Assembly (NCBI RefSeq): GCF_010681825.2
Contig: NZ_CP066776.1
Location: 3,432,489-3,496,488 of the forward strand
DNA: 64,000 nucleotides
Source: Sulfuriroseicoccus oceanibius
GTDB lineage: Bacteria > Verrucomicrobiota > Verrucomicrobiia > Verrucomicrobiales > SLCJ01
Reading direction: 5' to 3'
Part shown: in pieces, positions 39,811-48,610 of the stretch
How positions within the stretch are numbered: position 1 is the first letter of the stretch
Layout: the number at the start of each line of letters is the position of its first letter
The notes under the pieces: generated by a model
Told to the model about the DNA's origin: nothing
Database searches by the model: none
Seen by the model: the letters and a program-made list of their open reading frames with translations, nothing else
Translations under genes and position numbers: made by a program

Positions 39811-40644
39811 ATGAAGAACCGAGGACTGATTCTCGAACAACAAGTTCTGGATCTCCAGCGCACCCGCTCTGGAGGAGCCAACCGACGCCGCCCGAAGCGC
39901 TTCCTGCTCGGCTGGACGGTCACCATGACGCTCCTCATCACAGCGGCCACATTTTCGTGGATTTTCTGCCTCTATGTCTTCGGCCATCCGGAGCGGCCGT
40001 TCAGCTATGACGTGCTGAGCAAACTCCAGCGCATCGAACCACCGAAGCGCTTCGACCACCTGACCGTCCCAGACGGATCCGCCTACAAACCCAAGGAAAT
40101 CTTCGCCCGCTACCTGCGCTATCCGCAGGCAGGTGAAGAACACCTGCTCGAGCTGAACGCGGAGCTTCACCGCAACTTCGTCACCAACTACTCCAAGGCC
40201 GACAGCATCGACTACGTCCGCGGCAAGTTCCGGGTCTTTGACATCCAGCCCTTGGATGAATCGCACATCTTCCCGTCCGGTGTCGCCATCTGCGCCCAGG
40301 CGGTCGACTGCCCGGATTTGACCATCGAGTATCTCTTCCCCGGCGAGGCGATCCCACAGGACTTCTTCCGCCCGGGCGATGTGCTCAGCATTGAGGGCAC
40401 CACCGCATTTGCCACCGTGCTCAACTGCGCACAGATCGCGGAGAGCAAACTCTGCCTCACGCTCGTGCCACTCGTTTACGGATCGTACGTCGGCCCGAAT
40501 GGCTCGACCGTCGCGCTGTCGCCACCGGACAAGATCAACTTGAAGACCAGCTGGCCGGTCGCCGGCGGTCACCTCCCACCAAGCCAGATCGCCGGTGACC
40601 AAAGCAAGCGCGACGCTCCAGGTGCCGTCGCCGGCCTGCGCTAA
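39811..40644 (+). CDS. Membrane-anchored hypothetical protein
   Basis: 277 residues: a basic N-terminus, one transmembrane helix (WTVTMTLLITAATFSWIFCL) and a mainly extracytoplasmic part with EEHLLELNAELHRNFVTNYS and a beta-rich FRPGDVLSIEGTTAFATVLN. I do not recognise a family. A bidirectional hairpin terminator follows. The gene probably has its own promoter in the 205 bases before it. Confidence 0.75.
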   Translation: MKNRGLILEQQVLDLQRTRSGGANRRRPKRFLLGWTVTMTLLITAATFSWIFCLYVFGHPERPFSYDVLSKLQRIEPPKRFDHLTVPDGSAYKPKEIFARYLRYPQAGEEHLLELNAELHRNFVTNYSKADSIDYVRGKFRVFDIQPLDESHIFPSGVAICAQAVDCPDLTIEYLFPGEAIPQDFFRPGDVLSIEGTTAFATVLNCAQIAESKLCLTLVPLVYGSYVGPNGSTVALSPPDKINLKTSWPVAGGHLPPSQIAGDQSKRDAPGAVAGLR

Positions 40645-40665
40645 CCCCGTGAAAGATCAAAACAA

Positions 40666-40704
40666 AAAGCGCCCGTGGATCGAAACTTGATCCACGGGCG
40701 CTTT
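40666..40704. terminator. Bidirectional intrinsic terminator
   Basis: AAAGCGCCCGTGGATC and GATCCACGGGCGCTTT form a perfect 16-bp stem with a 7-base loop. T runs flank it on both strands (CTTTTT on plus, TTTTTG on minus), so it ends both convergent neighbours. Confidence 0.93.
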
Positions 40705-40734
40705 CTTTTTGATCTGTGATCACGCACGATCAAC

Positions 40735-41556
40735 CTACTCGTCGTCAGGCAACTCCTGATACAAAGGATCCGGATCACGGGTCGGCAACTCAGGCTCACG
40801 CTCGCGGCGCTCGCGCTCGATCCCCACCAGCCCGGCCGTCACATCGACTTCCGGCAACGGCGGCAGGCCCAACGGAGCATCATCAGGCACCGGATCGATC
40901 GGAAACCCATCCACCTCGCGCGTCGGCAAACCCTCGCCCGGTTCGACAGGAATCAAGGGACGGCCATCACCCTCCTTCGGGGCCAGCGAGTCGCGCACAA
41001 ACGGAGCCATTCCACGGCGCGCCGCGGTCGGCGTCAGCCACACGCGCCGCAACACCTTGCCGCTCTCAGCAGACAAGGTCACCCGGCCGACCACCTGCCT
41101 CCGCACGTCGATCAGCCGGATCACCCAGATCGGATCGTCCGTGAAGTCGATCGCCCGCAGGGTGTAGGTGACTTCATTGAAGCCGACCTTCTCTTGGCGT
41201 GCGAGATCGTCGACAATCGCAAACGCGCTTTCACTGTTCACCTTGATCTTGGCGGCGTCGACAAACCCCGACGGCACTCTGCCGGGATAGAATGCGGAGT
41301 TCACCCCCCTGGTGACCACACGCGTCTCATCCGCCCAATAGGAGCGCAGCGTCGTCGGTGATTCGGGATCGAAGACCACCACCACCCATTCCCGTGGGTT
41401 CGGCTCGCCACGTTCAGCGCTCAGACTGACGATGTGATCGAACTTCGCCGCGCCGTACTGCCGCTCAAGCGCATTCACCGCCTGACTCGAGGTCAGATCG
41501 GCAAACGCTGGAGCAAGCGACAAGAGGCCGCACAACAGAGCAAGACTCGGCTTCAT
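40735..41556 (-). CDS. Exported hypothetical protein with repeat-rich tail
   Basis: 273 residues from the ATG at 41556, which opens a Sec signal (MKPSLALLCGLLSLAPAFAD); an earlier frame start at 41661 lacks one. The middle part (about 25-170) has VVVVFDPESPTTLRSYWADE and a PepSY/YP-like WVIRLIDVRRQVVGRVTLSAE segment. The C-terminal 80 residues are Pro/Asp/Glu-rich and low in complexity. The function is unknown. The M20 peptidase gene is directly upstream (28 bases), so the two may be co-transcribed. Confidence 0.72.
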   Translation of the reverse strand: MKPSLALLCGLLSLAPAFADLTSSQAVNALERQYGAAKFDHIVSLSAERGEPNPREWVVVVFDPESPTTLRSYWADETRVVTRGVNSAFYPGRVPSGFVDAAKIKVNSESAFAIVDDLARQEKVGFNEVTYTLRAIDFTDDPIWVIRLIDVRRQVVGRVTLSAESGKVLRRVWLTPTAARRGMAPFVRDSLAPKEGDGRPLIPVEPGEGLPTREVDGFPIDPVPDDAPLGLPPLPEVDVTAGLVGIERERREREPELPTRDPDPLYQELPDDE

Positions 41557-41584
41557 TGGTAGGTTGGCTAAGCGTTGGGACAAG

Positions 41585-42922
41585 TTACTTGGCCGAACAC
41601 GCGGCAAGCTTCTTGAGCAGAAGCTGGTTGAGTTCAATTCCAGCCTCGAAGTTGGCCACATGGAAGTTCTCGTTTGGTGCGTGGATCTGGCAACCCGGCA
41701 GCGCCAAGCCCAGCATCAACGAGTCCGCCCCGAGGATGCTCTTGAATGTATTGATGATCGGGATGCTGCCCCCCTCGCGGATCAGCACCGGCTCGCGGCC
41801 GAAGGTCTCGGCCAGCGCACTCTGCGCTGCCTTGCCGAACTCGGAGTTCGGGTCGCTCAGATACGGCTCACCAGAATGACCCGGCACAAACTCGACCGTC
41901 ACGCCTTCAGGAGCGTGCTTCATCACATGCGCCTCCACCTTGCGCAGAATGTCATCCGGATCCTGGTCCGGAACGAGACGGAACGACAACTTCGCCATCG
42001 CCTCGCTCGCGATCACCGTCTTGCTGCCCTCGCCCTGGTAGCCAGCGCCCACACCATTGACTTCGGCCGTTGGGCGCGCCCACAGGCGCTCTTTCACCGA
42101 GTAGCCAGCCTCGCCGACCGCAGCCGGAGCACCGGTCTCCTCAAGGTACTGCTTTTCGCCGAATGGCACGGTCTCCCACATTTCACGCTCCCAGGTCTCA
42201 AGGTCGCGCACATCATCGTAGAATCCATCGATCGCCACGCGCTCGTCAGCATCATGCAGCGACGCAATCACTCGCCCGATCGCCGTCGCCGGGTTCATCA
42301 CCGATCCACCGTAGACGCCCGAATGCAGGTCTCCGCTTGGCCCTTTGATCAAAACTTCACCACAAGTGATGCCGCGCAACCCATAGCCCATGGTCGGCAC
42401 GCCAGGCGCCACCATCCCCGTATCCGACACCGCGATCACGTCGCACTTCAGCTCGTCGCGATGCGCTTCCAGGAACGCCGGCAGGTTCTTGCTGCCAATT
42501 TCCTCTTCGCCCTCAAAGAGCAAAATCAGGTTCACCGGCAGTTCACCCTGCTGCAGCGCCTTTTCCACACCGAGCACATGGGCGAACATCTGCCCCTTGT
42601 TGTCGGTCGAGCCGCGGCCCCAGATTTTGCCATCGCGCAACTCCGGCTCAAACGGAGGCGAGTCCCAAAGCTCGACCGGATCCACAGGCTGGACGTCGTA
42701 GTGGCCGTAGATCATCACGGTTGGCACGCCATCGCGATGCTCGTTTTTCGCCACCACAATCGGGTGACCAGGCGTCTCATGAAGCTGTGCATCCAGCCCC
42801 ATGCCCGACAACTTGGCCTGCAGCCACTCGGCGCAGGCGCGCACGTCGCCGGAATACGCGCTGTCGGTGGAAATGCTCGGAAAGCGAAGGAATTCAAACA
42901 ACTGGGAAAGCTCGGGTGTCAT
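41585..42922 (-). CDS. M20-family metallopeptidase (dipeptidase-like)
   Basis: 445 residues from the ATG at 42922; the upstream frame to 43105 runs over the terminator of another gene. The metal-binding pattern of M20 is present: VMIYGHYDVQPV (His, Asp), GRGSTDNKGQMFAHVLG (Asp), LLFEGEEEIGS (catalytic Glu pair) and VSDTGM (Asp), with dimerisation-domain segment SGDLHSGVYGG. It hydrolyses small peptides or acyl amino acids; the specificity is unknown. It precedes the exported hypothetical gene on the same strand. Confidence 0.9.
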   Translation of the reverse strand: MTPELSQLFEFLRFPSISTDSAYSGDVRACAEWLQAKLSGMGLDAQLHETPGHPIVVAKNEHRDGVPTVMIYGHYDVQPVDPVELWDSPPFEPELRDGKIWGRGSTDNKGQMFAHVLGVEKALQQGELPVNLILLFEGEEEIGSKNLPAFLEAHRDELKCDVIAVSDTGMVAPGVPTMGYGLRGITCGEVLIKGPSGDLHSGVYGGSVMNPATAIGRVIASLHDADERVAIDGFYDDVRDLETWEREMWETVPFGEKQYLEETGAPAAVGEAGYSVKERLWARPTAEVNGVGAGYQGEGSKTVIASEAMAKLSFRLVPDQDPDDILRKVEAHVMKHAPEGVTVEFVPGHSGEPYLSDPNSEFGKAAQSALAETFGREPVLIREGGSIPIINTFKSILGADSLMLGLALPGCQIHAPNENFHVANFEAGIELNQLLLKKLAACSAK

Positions 42923-42988
42923 GAATGAAACCCTAGCGTCCGCAAGCGTCTCGGCAAGCGCAGATGGTGCCACCACACCCGCTCGACA

Positions 42989-43029
42989 CAAAAAAATCCG
43001 GCTGCCGGAATCCCATCCAACAGCCGGAT
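42989..43029 (-). terminator. Intrinsic terminator of the lipoprotein gene
   Basis: On the minus strand ATCCGGCTG and CAGCCGGAT pair (9 bp, loop of 16) and are followed by a run of T. It lies about 20 bases after the stop of the gene at 43051. Confidence 0.9.
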
Positions 43030-43050
43030 CAATTGAGTCATGAGCGCGAA

Positions 43051-44742
43051 TTACCAGTCGCTGGTATTTTCCGGCTTGTGATCCGGGTTCGAGCAACGCA
43101 TGCACTGCACACCCACACTAGGAATCACCGGGCTCCATGTGTACATGCCGCCATCTGGGCATGTCGGTTCGTTCTCAAGAAAACGCCCCGGACCGACGAT
43201 ATCGCTGAGCTCCAGAGGAGATCCGATCTCGATATCGTACAGGTTCGACCACGCACGGGTGGCCACCTGCGCATTGCGCTGGTTGAGGATGCAGGTAGCG
43301 CGATCACTTCCAGCACGATAGGTCTGCGCACTGGTGAAGAATGTTCCGGTCAAGGTGGCCATCGTCACTGGGTTCAGCGAAATCAGCTCGACGAAATCCT
43401 GCAACACCAACGGCCGACCATTGAGTGGCGTGCGCTTGATCGTGTACACCGCATTGCCGTCCCGCGACGTCACCGACACCCATGGCTGCGACAGATAGCT
43501 CTCACGCAGCTTGAGCAATTTAGTCACAACCGACTGCACATCATCGACCTCGACGTCAACCTGACCCTCGGCCGCCATCGCGGCACCATCCGCCGCAAGA
43601 CTGCTCAGCATCTCGCCGTGGTCGGCGAAGGTCGACTCCAACAAATCACCAATCGCAGTACCCGCCTGCTTGGAGAAATACACGGTCGACAACACATCCG
43701 CCGGCATTCCCTTCATCGCCGCCTGATAGGCCGCGCTGTCCTTGAGCTTCTCCGCCGCGGCCAGTGTCTTTTCCAGATAGCTCACACGGGATGCCAGGAA
43801 GATGCGGTTGGTCGCCGCATCGTAAGCGATCACCGGGCGCACGTCTTCCATTGCAATCGGCGCACTGTCGACGGTCGCGTATCCGGTGATTCCGCCCTCG
43901 AACTCCACTTTCTCAAACTGAGGGTTGCTGCTGATAATCGTGCGCAGCTCGTCGAAGTTCTTGGTCAGCCCTTCGGCACAAACGATCAGATCCATGTCCG
44001 GCGCGTTCACCACCAAGCCATCGAGATCCCAGACCACGTTCTGGTCTTCGTGGATCGACATCCCGAACGCGAGCCGGGCATTCATCGCATCGAGCATCTC
44101 ACCCACGGTTTGCTGGCCAGCGCCCTGCTCAAGCATCATCTCAAGCTGACCCGCGGCCTCTTCACCGATCATTGGGTTCAACTCCTTCAGCCACTTGCGT
44201 ACACCCGTCAGGTCCAACTGCATGTCAGCAGCAACCGAAACATCCGCACCAAACACATCGGCAGCCAACGACGGACGCGGTGCCCCCATCATCTGCCAAA
44301 TCCCCGCGTTCGGATCATCCAACACAAATACATTCCGGGTCTCGTAGCCTCCCTCGATCGCGTGGCTCGAAGCCCCCATCGCCTTCACTTCATCAAGCCC
44401 AGCCCATTGCAGCACGCCCTCGGCAGTCAAATCCACGCCGTCCTTCTTCATGGCGTCGGCGAGGTATGGAGTCACCACCCAATCGTCCACCATTCCAGCG
44501 ATTTCCTCGTAGGAATCACCGACATACGTGTAGCTGTAGTAATCGCCTCCCAGACGCAGGTGCTTTTGCAACGACTCATAGAGCGGACGCTCGCCACCAT
44601 CGTTCACAACCATGAAGCCGTCACCCGACTTCACTGCTTCCACCGCGGACTTCTCATCACCCGTCACCTGAGCCGCGTCCTTCGAACAAGCCCCCAACAA
44701 CAAACCACCCATCGAGGCGGCTAACAGCGTTTTCATTTTCAT
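43051..44742 (-). CDS. Lipoprotein with pseudopilin-like C-terminal domain
   Basis: 563 residues. The start at 44742 gives MKMKTLLAASMGGLLLGACS, a lipoprotein signal with its cysteine at about residue 19; a longer frame to 44784 has no such signal. The main body (about 30-470) is a large periplasmic domain that I do not recognise, possibly DUF3352-like. The last 90 residues resemble the C-terminal domain of verrucomicrobial pseudopilins: a Cys in RATCILNQRNA, then LELSDIVGP and EPTCPDGGMYTW, then CSNPDHKP. It ends with a clear terminator. The combination is unusual. Confidence 0.72.
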   Translation of the reverse strand: MKMKTLLAASMGGLLLGACSKDAAQVTGDEKSAVEAVKSGDGFMVVNDGGERPLYESLQKHLRLGGDYYSYTYVGDSYEEIAGMVDDWVVTPYLADAMKKDGVDLTAEGVLQWAGLDEVKAMGASSHAIEGGYETRNVFVLDDPNAGIWQMMGAPRPSLAADVFGADVSVAADMQLDLTGVRKWLKELNPMIGEEAAGQLEMMLEQGAGQQTVGEMLDAMNARLAFGMSIHEDQNVVWDLDGLVVNAPDMDLIVCAEGLTKNFDELRTIISSNPQFEKVEFEGGITGYATVDSAPIAMEDVRPVIAYDAATNRIFLASRVSYLEKTLAAAEKLKDSAAYQAAMKGMPADVLSTVYFSKQAGTAIGDLLESTFADHGEMLSSLAADGAAMAAEGQVDVEVDDVQSVVTKLLKLRESYLSQPWVSVTSRDGNAVYTIKRTPLNGRPLVLQDFVELISLNPVTMATLTGTFFTSAQTYRAGSDRATCILNQRNAQVATRAWSNLYDIEIGSPLELSDIVGPGRFLENEPTCPDGGMYTWSPVIPSVGVQCMRCSNPDHKPENTSDW

Positions 44743-44857
44743 CGCCGCCCACATCGCAACATCGACCACCGCACGCAAGTCCAATCCCCAAAATTCACTA
44801 ACTTTTCATAAAATCCGTTAGAGCATTCCCAATGCAGGTCACTGCGGATCCGTCGCA

Positions 44858-45076
44858 TCACTCCCACCGCACCATCAACCCCGCACACAGCACCAGTCCG
44901 ATCACCAATGTGATCCACGCCGTGGAAACAAAATACGGATACCCCATCAACGCGATCGCGATGATAAACCGCTGCGGCACCAGATCGTGCTTCCGCTCGT
45001 GCCAGAACACCACCGCCCCAATCCCGCCAAAAATCAGCGCGAGCACCAAATGCATGGGATCCAGGTTCATCGTCAT
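44858..45076 (-). CDS. Small membrane protein
   Basis: 72 residues with three hydrophobic segments (LVLALIFGGIGAVVFW, IIAIALMGYPYFVSTAW, ITLVIGLVLCAGLMVRW) and a short charged loop HERKHDLVPQR between the first two. Probably an inner-membrane protein of unknown role. The start could be at the ATG at 45076 or the one at 45070. Confidence 0.65.
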   Translation of the reverse strand: MTMNLDPMHLVLALIFGGIGAVVFWHERKHDLVPQRFIIAIALMGYPYFVSTAWITLVIGLVLCAGLMVRWE

Positions 45077-45240
45077 TCCGACAATCCTAACCCAACCGCC
45101 CCATCTCCTGTCGACTTCGTTTTACCATCGCCCCACAAAGAGTAAACCGTCCCTACGGGACGAAGCTCGAGGCTCATTAGCCCCTGCGGTTGAAACCGCA
45201 GGCTAACCGGTAATCCGTCGCTACGCGACGCCCGTCACCG

Positions 45241-45402
45241 CATCGCTATCGGCATCGCTATCGGCATCGCTATCGGCATCGCTATCGGCATCGCTATCGG
45301 CATCGGCATCGGCATCGGCATCGGCATCGGCATCGGCATCGGCATCGGCATCGGCATCGGCATCGGCATCGGCATCGGCATCGGCATCGGCATCGGCATC
45401 GC
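45241..45402 (+). repeat. Hexanucleotide tandem array 1
   Basis: 162 bases: five 12-mers CATCGCTATCGG, then sixteen CATCGG, then one CATCGC, 27 hexamers in all with no interruption. The uniform right part and the 12-mer left part suggest slippage expansion. Confidence 0.95.
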
Positions 45403-45415
45403 TGCGCTGCGCTCC

Positions 45416-45445
45416 GATGAGGATTTGGATAAGGATAAAGATAAG
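45416..45445 (+). repeat. Degenerate hexamer array (GATAAG-type)
   Basis: GATGAG-GATTTG-GATAAG-GATAAA-GATAAG: five related hexamers in phase between the other two arrays. It shares the GAT phase of array 2 read on the opposite strand (GATGAG). Confidence 0.7.
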
Positions 45446-45600
45446 GAGCACGTGTCACACGCGATGCGTATGGAGCGACCACACTCTTGTGGTCGGCGGA
45501 CGGGGAGGGTTTTACAATTGGGGCAGCCCTCCGATTTGCCGGCAGGAATGCCGTCCCTCCAGCGCTGCGCGTGCATGGAGCGGAGGTGGCTATGAGATCC

Positions 45601-45714
45601 TCATCCTCATCCTCATCCTCATCCTCATCCTCACCCTCATCCTCATCCTCATCCTCATCCTCATCCTCATCCTCATCCTCATCCTCATCGCCATCGCCAT
45701 CGCCATCGCCATCG
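45601..45714 (+). repeat. Hexanucleotide tandem array 2
   Basis: 114 bases: fifteen hexamers of TCATCC type (one TCACCC, the last TCATCG) followed by four CCATCG. About 200 bases from array 1 and different in sequence, but of the same period. Confidence 0.95.
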
Positions 45715-45741
45715 CCCCACTCCCCGAACTACCGACTCCCA

Positions 45742-45822
45742 GCACCGGAGGTGCGTCCCAACATAGCCCATGGCAACGCCATGGGATGTGCCACGATCCA
45801 GCCGGAGCCCTGCATGGGCGGC
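45742..45822 (+). repeat. REP-like repeat copy C
   Basis: GCACCGGAGGTGC palindrome, CCCATGGCAACGCCATGGG stem-loop, then GAGCCCTGCATGGGCGGC. It lies inside the inverted-repeat island, so the island was either built around it or invaded by it. Confidence 0.78.
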
Positions 45823-45997
45823 CCATACCCGACCGGAGGCACCGCTACTCCCTTAGCGAGCCCTTCTCCACCCGTCCCACAGGGACGCCTTACCGGCTAG
45901 CCTGCGGTTTCAACCGCAGGAACCTGTCGCAACGAAAGAACTCGTCCCGTCGGGACGGCTTACCCAACCTTCGCCCCCGTCAGCCAGAAACCAAAAA

Positions 45998-46031
45998 ATC
46001 CGCCACCCTGCGGTGATGCAGAGTGGCGGAT
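45998..46031 (-). terminator. Terminator of the GH109-like gene
   Basis: On the minus strand ATCCGCCACTCTGC pairs with GCAGGGTGGCGGAT (one non-Watson-Crick pair), followed by a run of six T, 27 bases after the stop codon at 46058. Confidence 0.9.
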
Positions 46032-46057
46032 CCATTTGAAACGAATGAGCGCTCGAA

Positions 46058-47539
46058 TTACTGAACGATTGGAAGCGGCTTGGTGTTCTTCCACTGACCG
46101 CGGGTGAAGTCTGGGAAGTCCTGAGGCATTCCGTCCTCGGCCACCGACTTGCGCGAAAGCGGAGTCACTGCCGACCAGAAGGCGCCTTCGTAGACGTTCT
46201 GATCAAGCGGCTGGCCGGTACGGATGCACTCGATCACGCGGTAGTTCATGATCGCGTCCATTCCGCCGTGTCCGCCGAGACGCTTGGCGAGCTCTTCCAT
46301 GCGGGTGTAGAGCGGGTGGTCGAAGGCTTCGTAAAATGCCTGATACGCCTCGCCCTGAAGCCATGCGTGGTAATTGGAGTGCTTGTTCGGCTCGCTTTCC
46401 TTGAGTCCGAGAACCTTGCGCAACTCAGGGGTCGCGTTCTTCCAAGTATAGTCGAGAGCGATACGGTTCGGGAAGCCTGCACCGGTACCACGGGTTCCCT
46501 GAATGAGGTTGTGGCGGGAGTATGGGCGTGGGGAGCTTTCGTCCCACTGAACCATGATGGTGCGGCCGAGCTCGGTCTTGATGATCGATGTGCTCATATC
46601 ACCACCGTTGTACTCGATCTGGTTGAGCTTCGAATCCGGAGCAAAGTTCTCCTTGGCGTAGAGCGCGTGGTTCTTGGCCGGCGACGAGAACGAGACGAGG
46701 CGGCGGAAGTTGTCGTCGCCACGTGCCAGGTTCATGTACTGCGCCACAGGTCCGAGACCGTGGGTTGGGTAGAGGTTGCCGTTCTCTTTCGCCCAGTGGT
46801 GGGTGCGCCAGAAACCGGTTCCGCGGCCCTGTTCGACCTGGTGCATCTGGCCACGCAGTTCGTGGATGTAAGCAGCTTCACCGTGAAGGAGCTCACCGAA
46901 CACCCCCTGGCGTGCCATGTTGAGGAACATCAGCTCGTCGCGACCGTAGTTCACGTTCTCGAGCATCATGCAGTGACGCTTGGTCTTCTCGGAGGTCTCG
47001 ATGATCTTCCAGCAATCTTCGATCGAGGTGGCCAATGGCACTTCGACCATCGCGTGGGCACCTGCGTTCATCGCGTCGATCGCCATTGGCGCGTGCCATT
47101 CCCAAGGAGTGATGACGTACACCACGTCCGGCTTGGTCTCAGCCAGCATCTGCTTGTAGGCGAACTTATCACCGAAGTAGAGCTTCACGTTCTTGTGAGC
47201 TTCGGCGTTGTTCTGAAGCACGCGCTTCTTGGCATTCTGAGCGAGATCCTCGTAGATGTCGCAGATACCGACCACCTCGGTATTGTCGAAGGTCGAGATG
47301 TGGTGGTAGTGGGTGCCACCGCGAGCGCCGCATCCGATGAAGGCAACCTTCACCTTGTCGAGCTTTGGTGCCACGAAGTCACCCATGTAGGTCGAACCTG
47401 CAGCAAGAGCTGGAACGGAAGCACCGGTCTCAGCCAACGCGCGGCCACCAGCTGCCATTGCCGCACCGAATCCGCCTGCCATTTTAAGGAAGGAGCGGCG
47501 GTTGGTGCCCTGAATTTGAGGAGTATCGCTATTCTTCAT
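46058..47539 (-). CDS. Gfo/Idh/MocA-family protein of the GH109 type, Tat-exported
   Basis: 493 residues from the ATG at 47539. A Tat signal with NRRSFLKMAGG is at the N-terminus, so it is exported folded with its cofactor. It has the Rossmann NAD(P) site KVAFIGCGARGGTHYHHI near residue 65, the EVPLATSIEDCW segment and NYGRDELMFLNMARQG, which together match glycoside hydrolase family 109. Known members split alpha-N-acetylgalactosamine by an NAD-dependent mechanism; the true substrate here is untested. Such proteins are common in Verrucomicrobiota and Bacteroidota that degrade polysaccharides. It has its own terminator. Confidence 0.88.
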   Translation of the reverse strand: MKNSDTPQIQGTNRRSFLKMAGGFGAAMAAGGRALAETGASVPALAAGSTYMGDFVAPKLDKVKVAFIGCGARGGTHYHHISTFDNTEVVGICDIYEDLAQNAKKRVLQNNAEAHKNVKLYFGDKFAYKQMLAETKPDVVYVITPWEWHAPMAIDAMNAGAHAMVEVPLATSIEDCWKIIETSEKTKRHCMMLENVNYGRDELMFLNMARQGVFGELLHGEAAYIHELRGQMHQVEQGRGTGFWRTHHWAKENGNLYPTHGLGPVAQYMNLARGDDNFRRLVSFSSPAKNHALYAKENFAPDSKLNQIEYNGGDMSTSIIKTELGRTIMVQWDESSPRPYSRHNLIQGTRGTGAGFPNRIALDYTWKNATPELRKVLGLKESEPNKHSNYHAWLQGEAYQAFYEAFDHPLYTRMEELAKRLGGHGGMDAIMNYRVIECIRTGQPLDQNVYEGAFWSAVTPLSRKSVAEDGMPQDFPDFTRGQWKNTKPLPIVQ

Positions 47540-47656
47540 CGCGCCCCAATACAGCAGGCTCTCAGCCACCCTTTCAAGTATTTTCGAAGAAATGCACTAG
47601 TTTGACTGACCAGCCGCAACCCGCATAAAATGGGGGCTCGCGAGCTGTCAGACACC

Positions 47657-48610
47657 TCACATCCCGATCACCCAAACCCCGAACGAAACCCACAACGGCA
47701 TGGTCAAAACAGACCCCACCGTCGACGCCAACATCACCTGGGTCGGGACATCCGGCTGGCCACCAAAATGCCGCGCCAACACAATTGGAAAGTTCCCCGC
47801 CGGCATCGCCGCCTGCACCACGAAAACCTGCGCCAACGGCGTCCAGTCCCGCACCAGATAGGCCGCGGCTATGTATCCAAATGGCAGCACGCCCAAACGC
47901 AACAGACCACCGGCCACCGGAACCTTCACCGACCATTCGGCATTGCCCGCCAGATCGGCAATCGTCATCCCGACCAGCAGCAAAGACATAGGGATCCCGC
48001 ACTGACCGAGCCAGCCGATTGTGTAATGCACCGTCTCCGGTACAAACTCACCGAGCCCCGTCCAGCTCAGACTCAATCCAATGATGATCGCCACCACCGG
48101 ACCACTGAGAATTCGCCGCCACGAAAAACGCGTCTCGCCGGTGAGCACCATCATCCCCACCGTCCAAATCGCCAACTCCACCCCGAGGCTGTGCGTGAAC
48201 AACACACCAAGATCCGCGCCGACAAAAACCGCCAACAACACTGGAATCGCCACGTAGCCGTAGTTCTGCACCCCCGTCCCCAAGCCAAATGAGCGCAAGC
48301 CCGCGCCACGCTTCATGCCCACCATCTTGCCAACACCAAGCGCCAACAACATCCCGCAAGACACCAGCAAGTACCCCGTCCCTGCAGAGACGGCGATTAA
48401 CTTGATGTCTCGCAACGACGGGTTGCCGATCATCTTGTCGAGGATCAAACACGGCATCAGCAGGTTCACCACCAGCTTCAGCAGCCATTTATCGGCCTCC
48501 GGTTTGACGATACCTCGCCAACGTAAAAACAACCCGATACCGACCACGATAAAGACCGGCAAAACGGCCCCGTAGATCTGCAATGGGTTCAGCTGCGACG
48601 GATCAGGCAT
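47657..48610 (-). CDS. AEC-family (auxin efflux carrier) transporter
   Basis: 317 residues from the ATG at 48610; an ATG at 48634 would overlap lpxD further. It has about ten membrane helices and the AEC patterns LKLVVNLLMPCLILDKMI and GIPMSLLLVGMTIADL, with QAAMPAGNFPIVLARHFGG near the end. It may export organic acids or other small anions. The start overlaps the lpxD stop by 8 bases, which implies coupled translation. Confidence 0.88.
   Translation of the reverse strand: MPDPSQLNPLQIYGAVLPVFIVVGIGLFLRWRGIVKPEADKWLLKLVVNLLMPCLILDKMIGNPSLRDIKLIAVSAGTGYLLVSCGMLLALGVGKMVGMKRGAGLRSFGLGTGVQNYGYVAIPVLLAVFVGADLGVLFTHSLGVELAIWTVGMMVLTGETRFSWRRILSGPVVAIIIGLSLSWTGLGEFVPETVHYTIGWLGQCGIPMSLLLVGMTIADLAGNAEWSVKVPVAGGLLRLGVLPFGYIAAAYLVRDWTPLAQVFVVQAAMPAGNFPIVLARHFGGQPDVPTQVMLASTVGSVLTMPLWVSFGVWVIGM

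Larger units (their letters stand above)
45183..45920. repeat. 0.74-kb island bounded by 31-bp inverted repeats, holding hexamer arrays
   Basis: Left arm 45183-45213 begins CCTGCGGTTGAAACCGCAGG and ends CTAACCGGTAA; right arm 45890-45920 is its reverse complement with one mismatch. A second inverted pair (GTCCCTACGGGAC near 45150 and GTCCCGTCGGGAC near 45943) lies outside. Each arm contains its own CCTGCGGTT/AACCGCAGG palindrome. Between are three hexanucleotide arrays and one REP-like copy, and no supportable gene; frames through the arrays translate to DA, MP or RC dipeptide runs. Confidence 0.8.

Noticed and set aside
45235..45576. Long open frames through the hexamer arrays (DA, MP or RC repeats)
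   Set aside because: All three frames on that strand stay open because of the six-base repeat; there is no conserved domain or plausible start and the frames differ only in dipeptide repeats.
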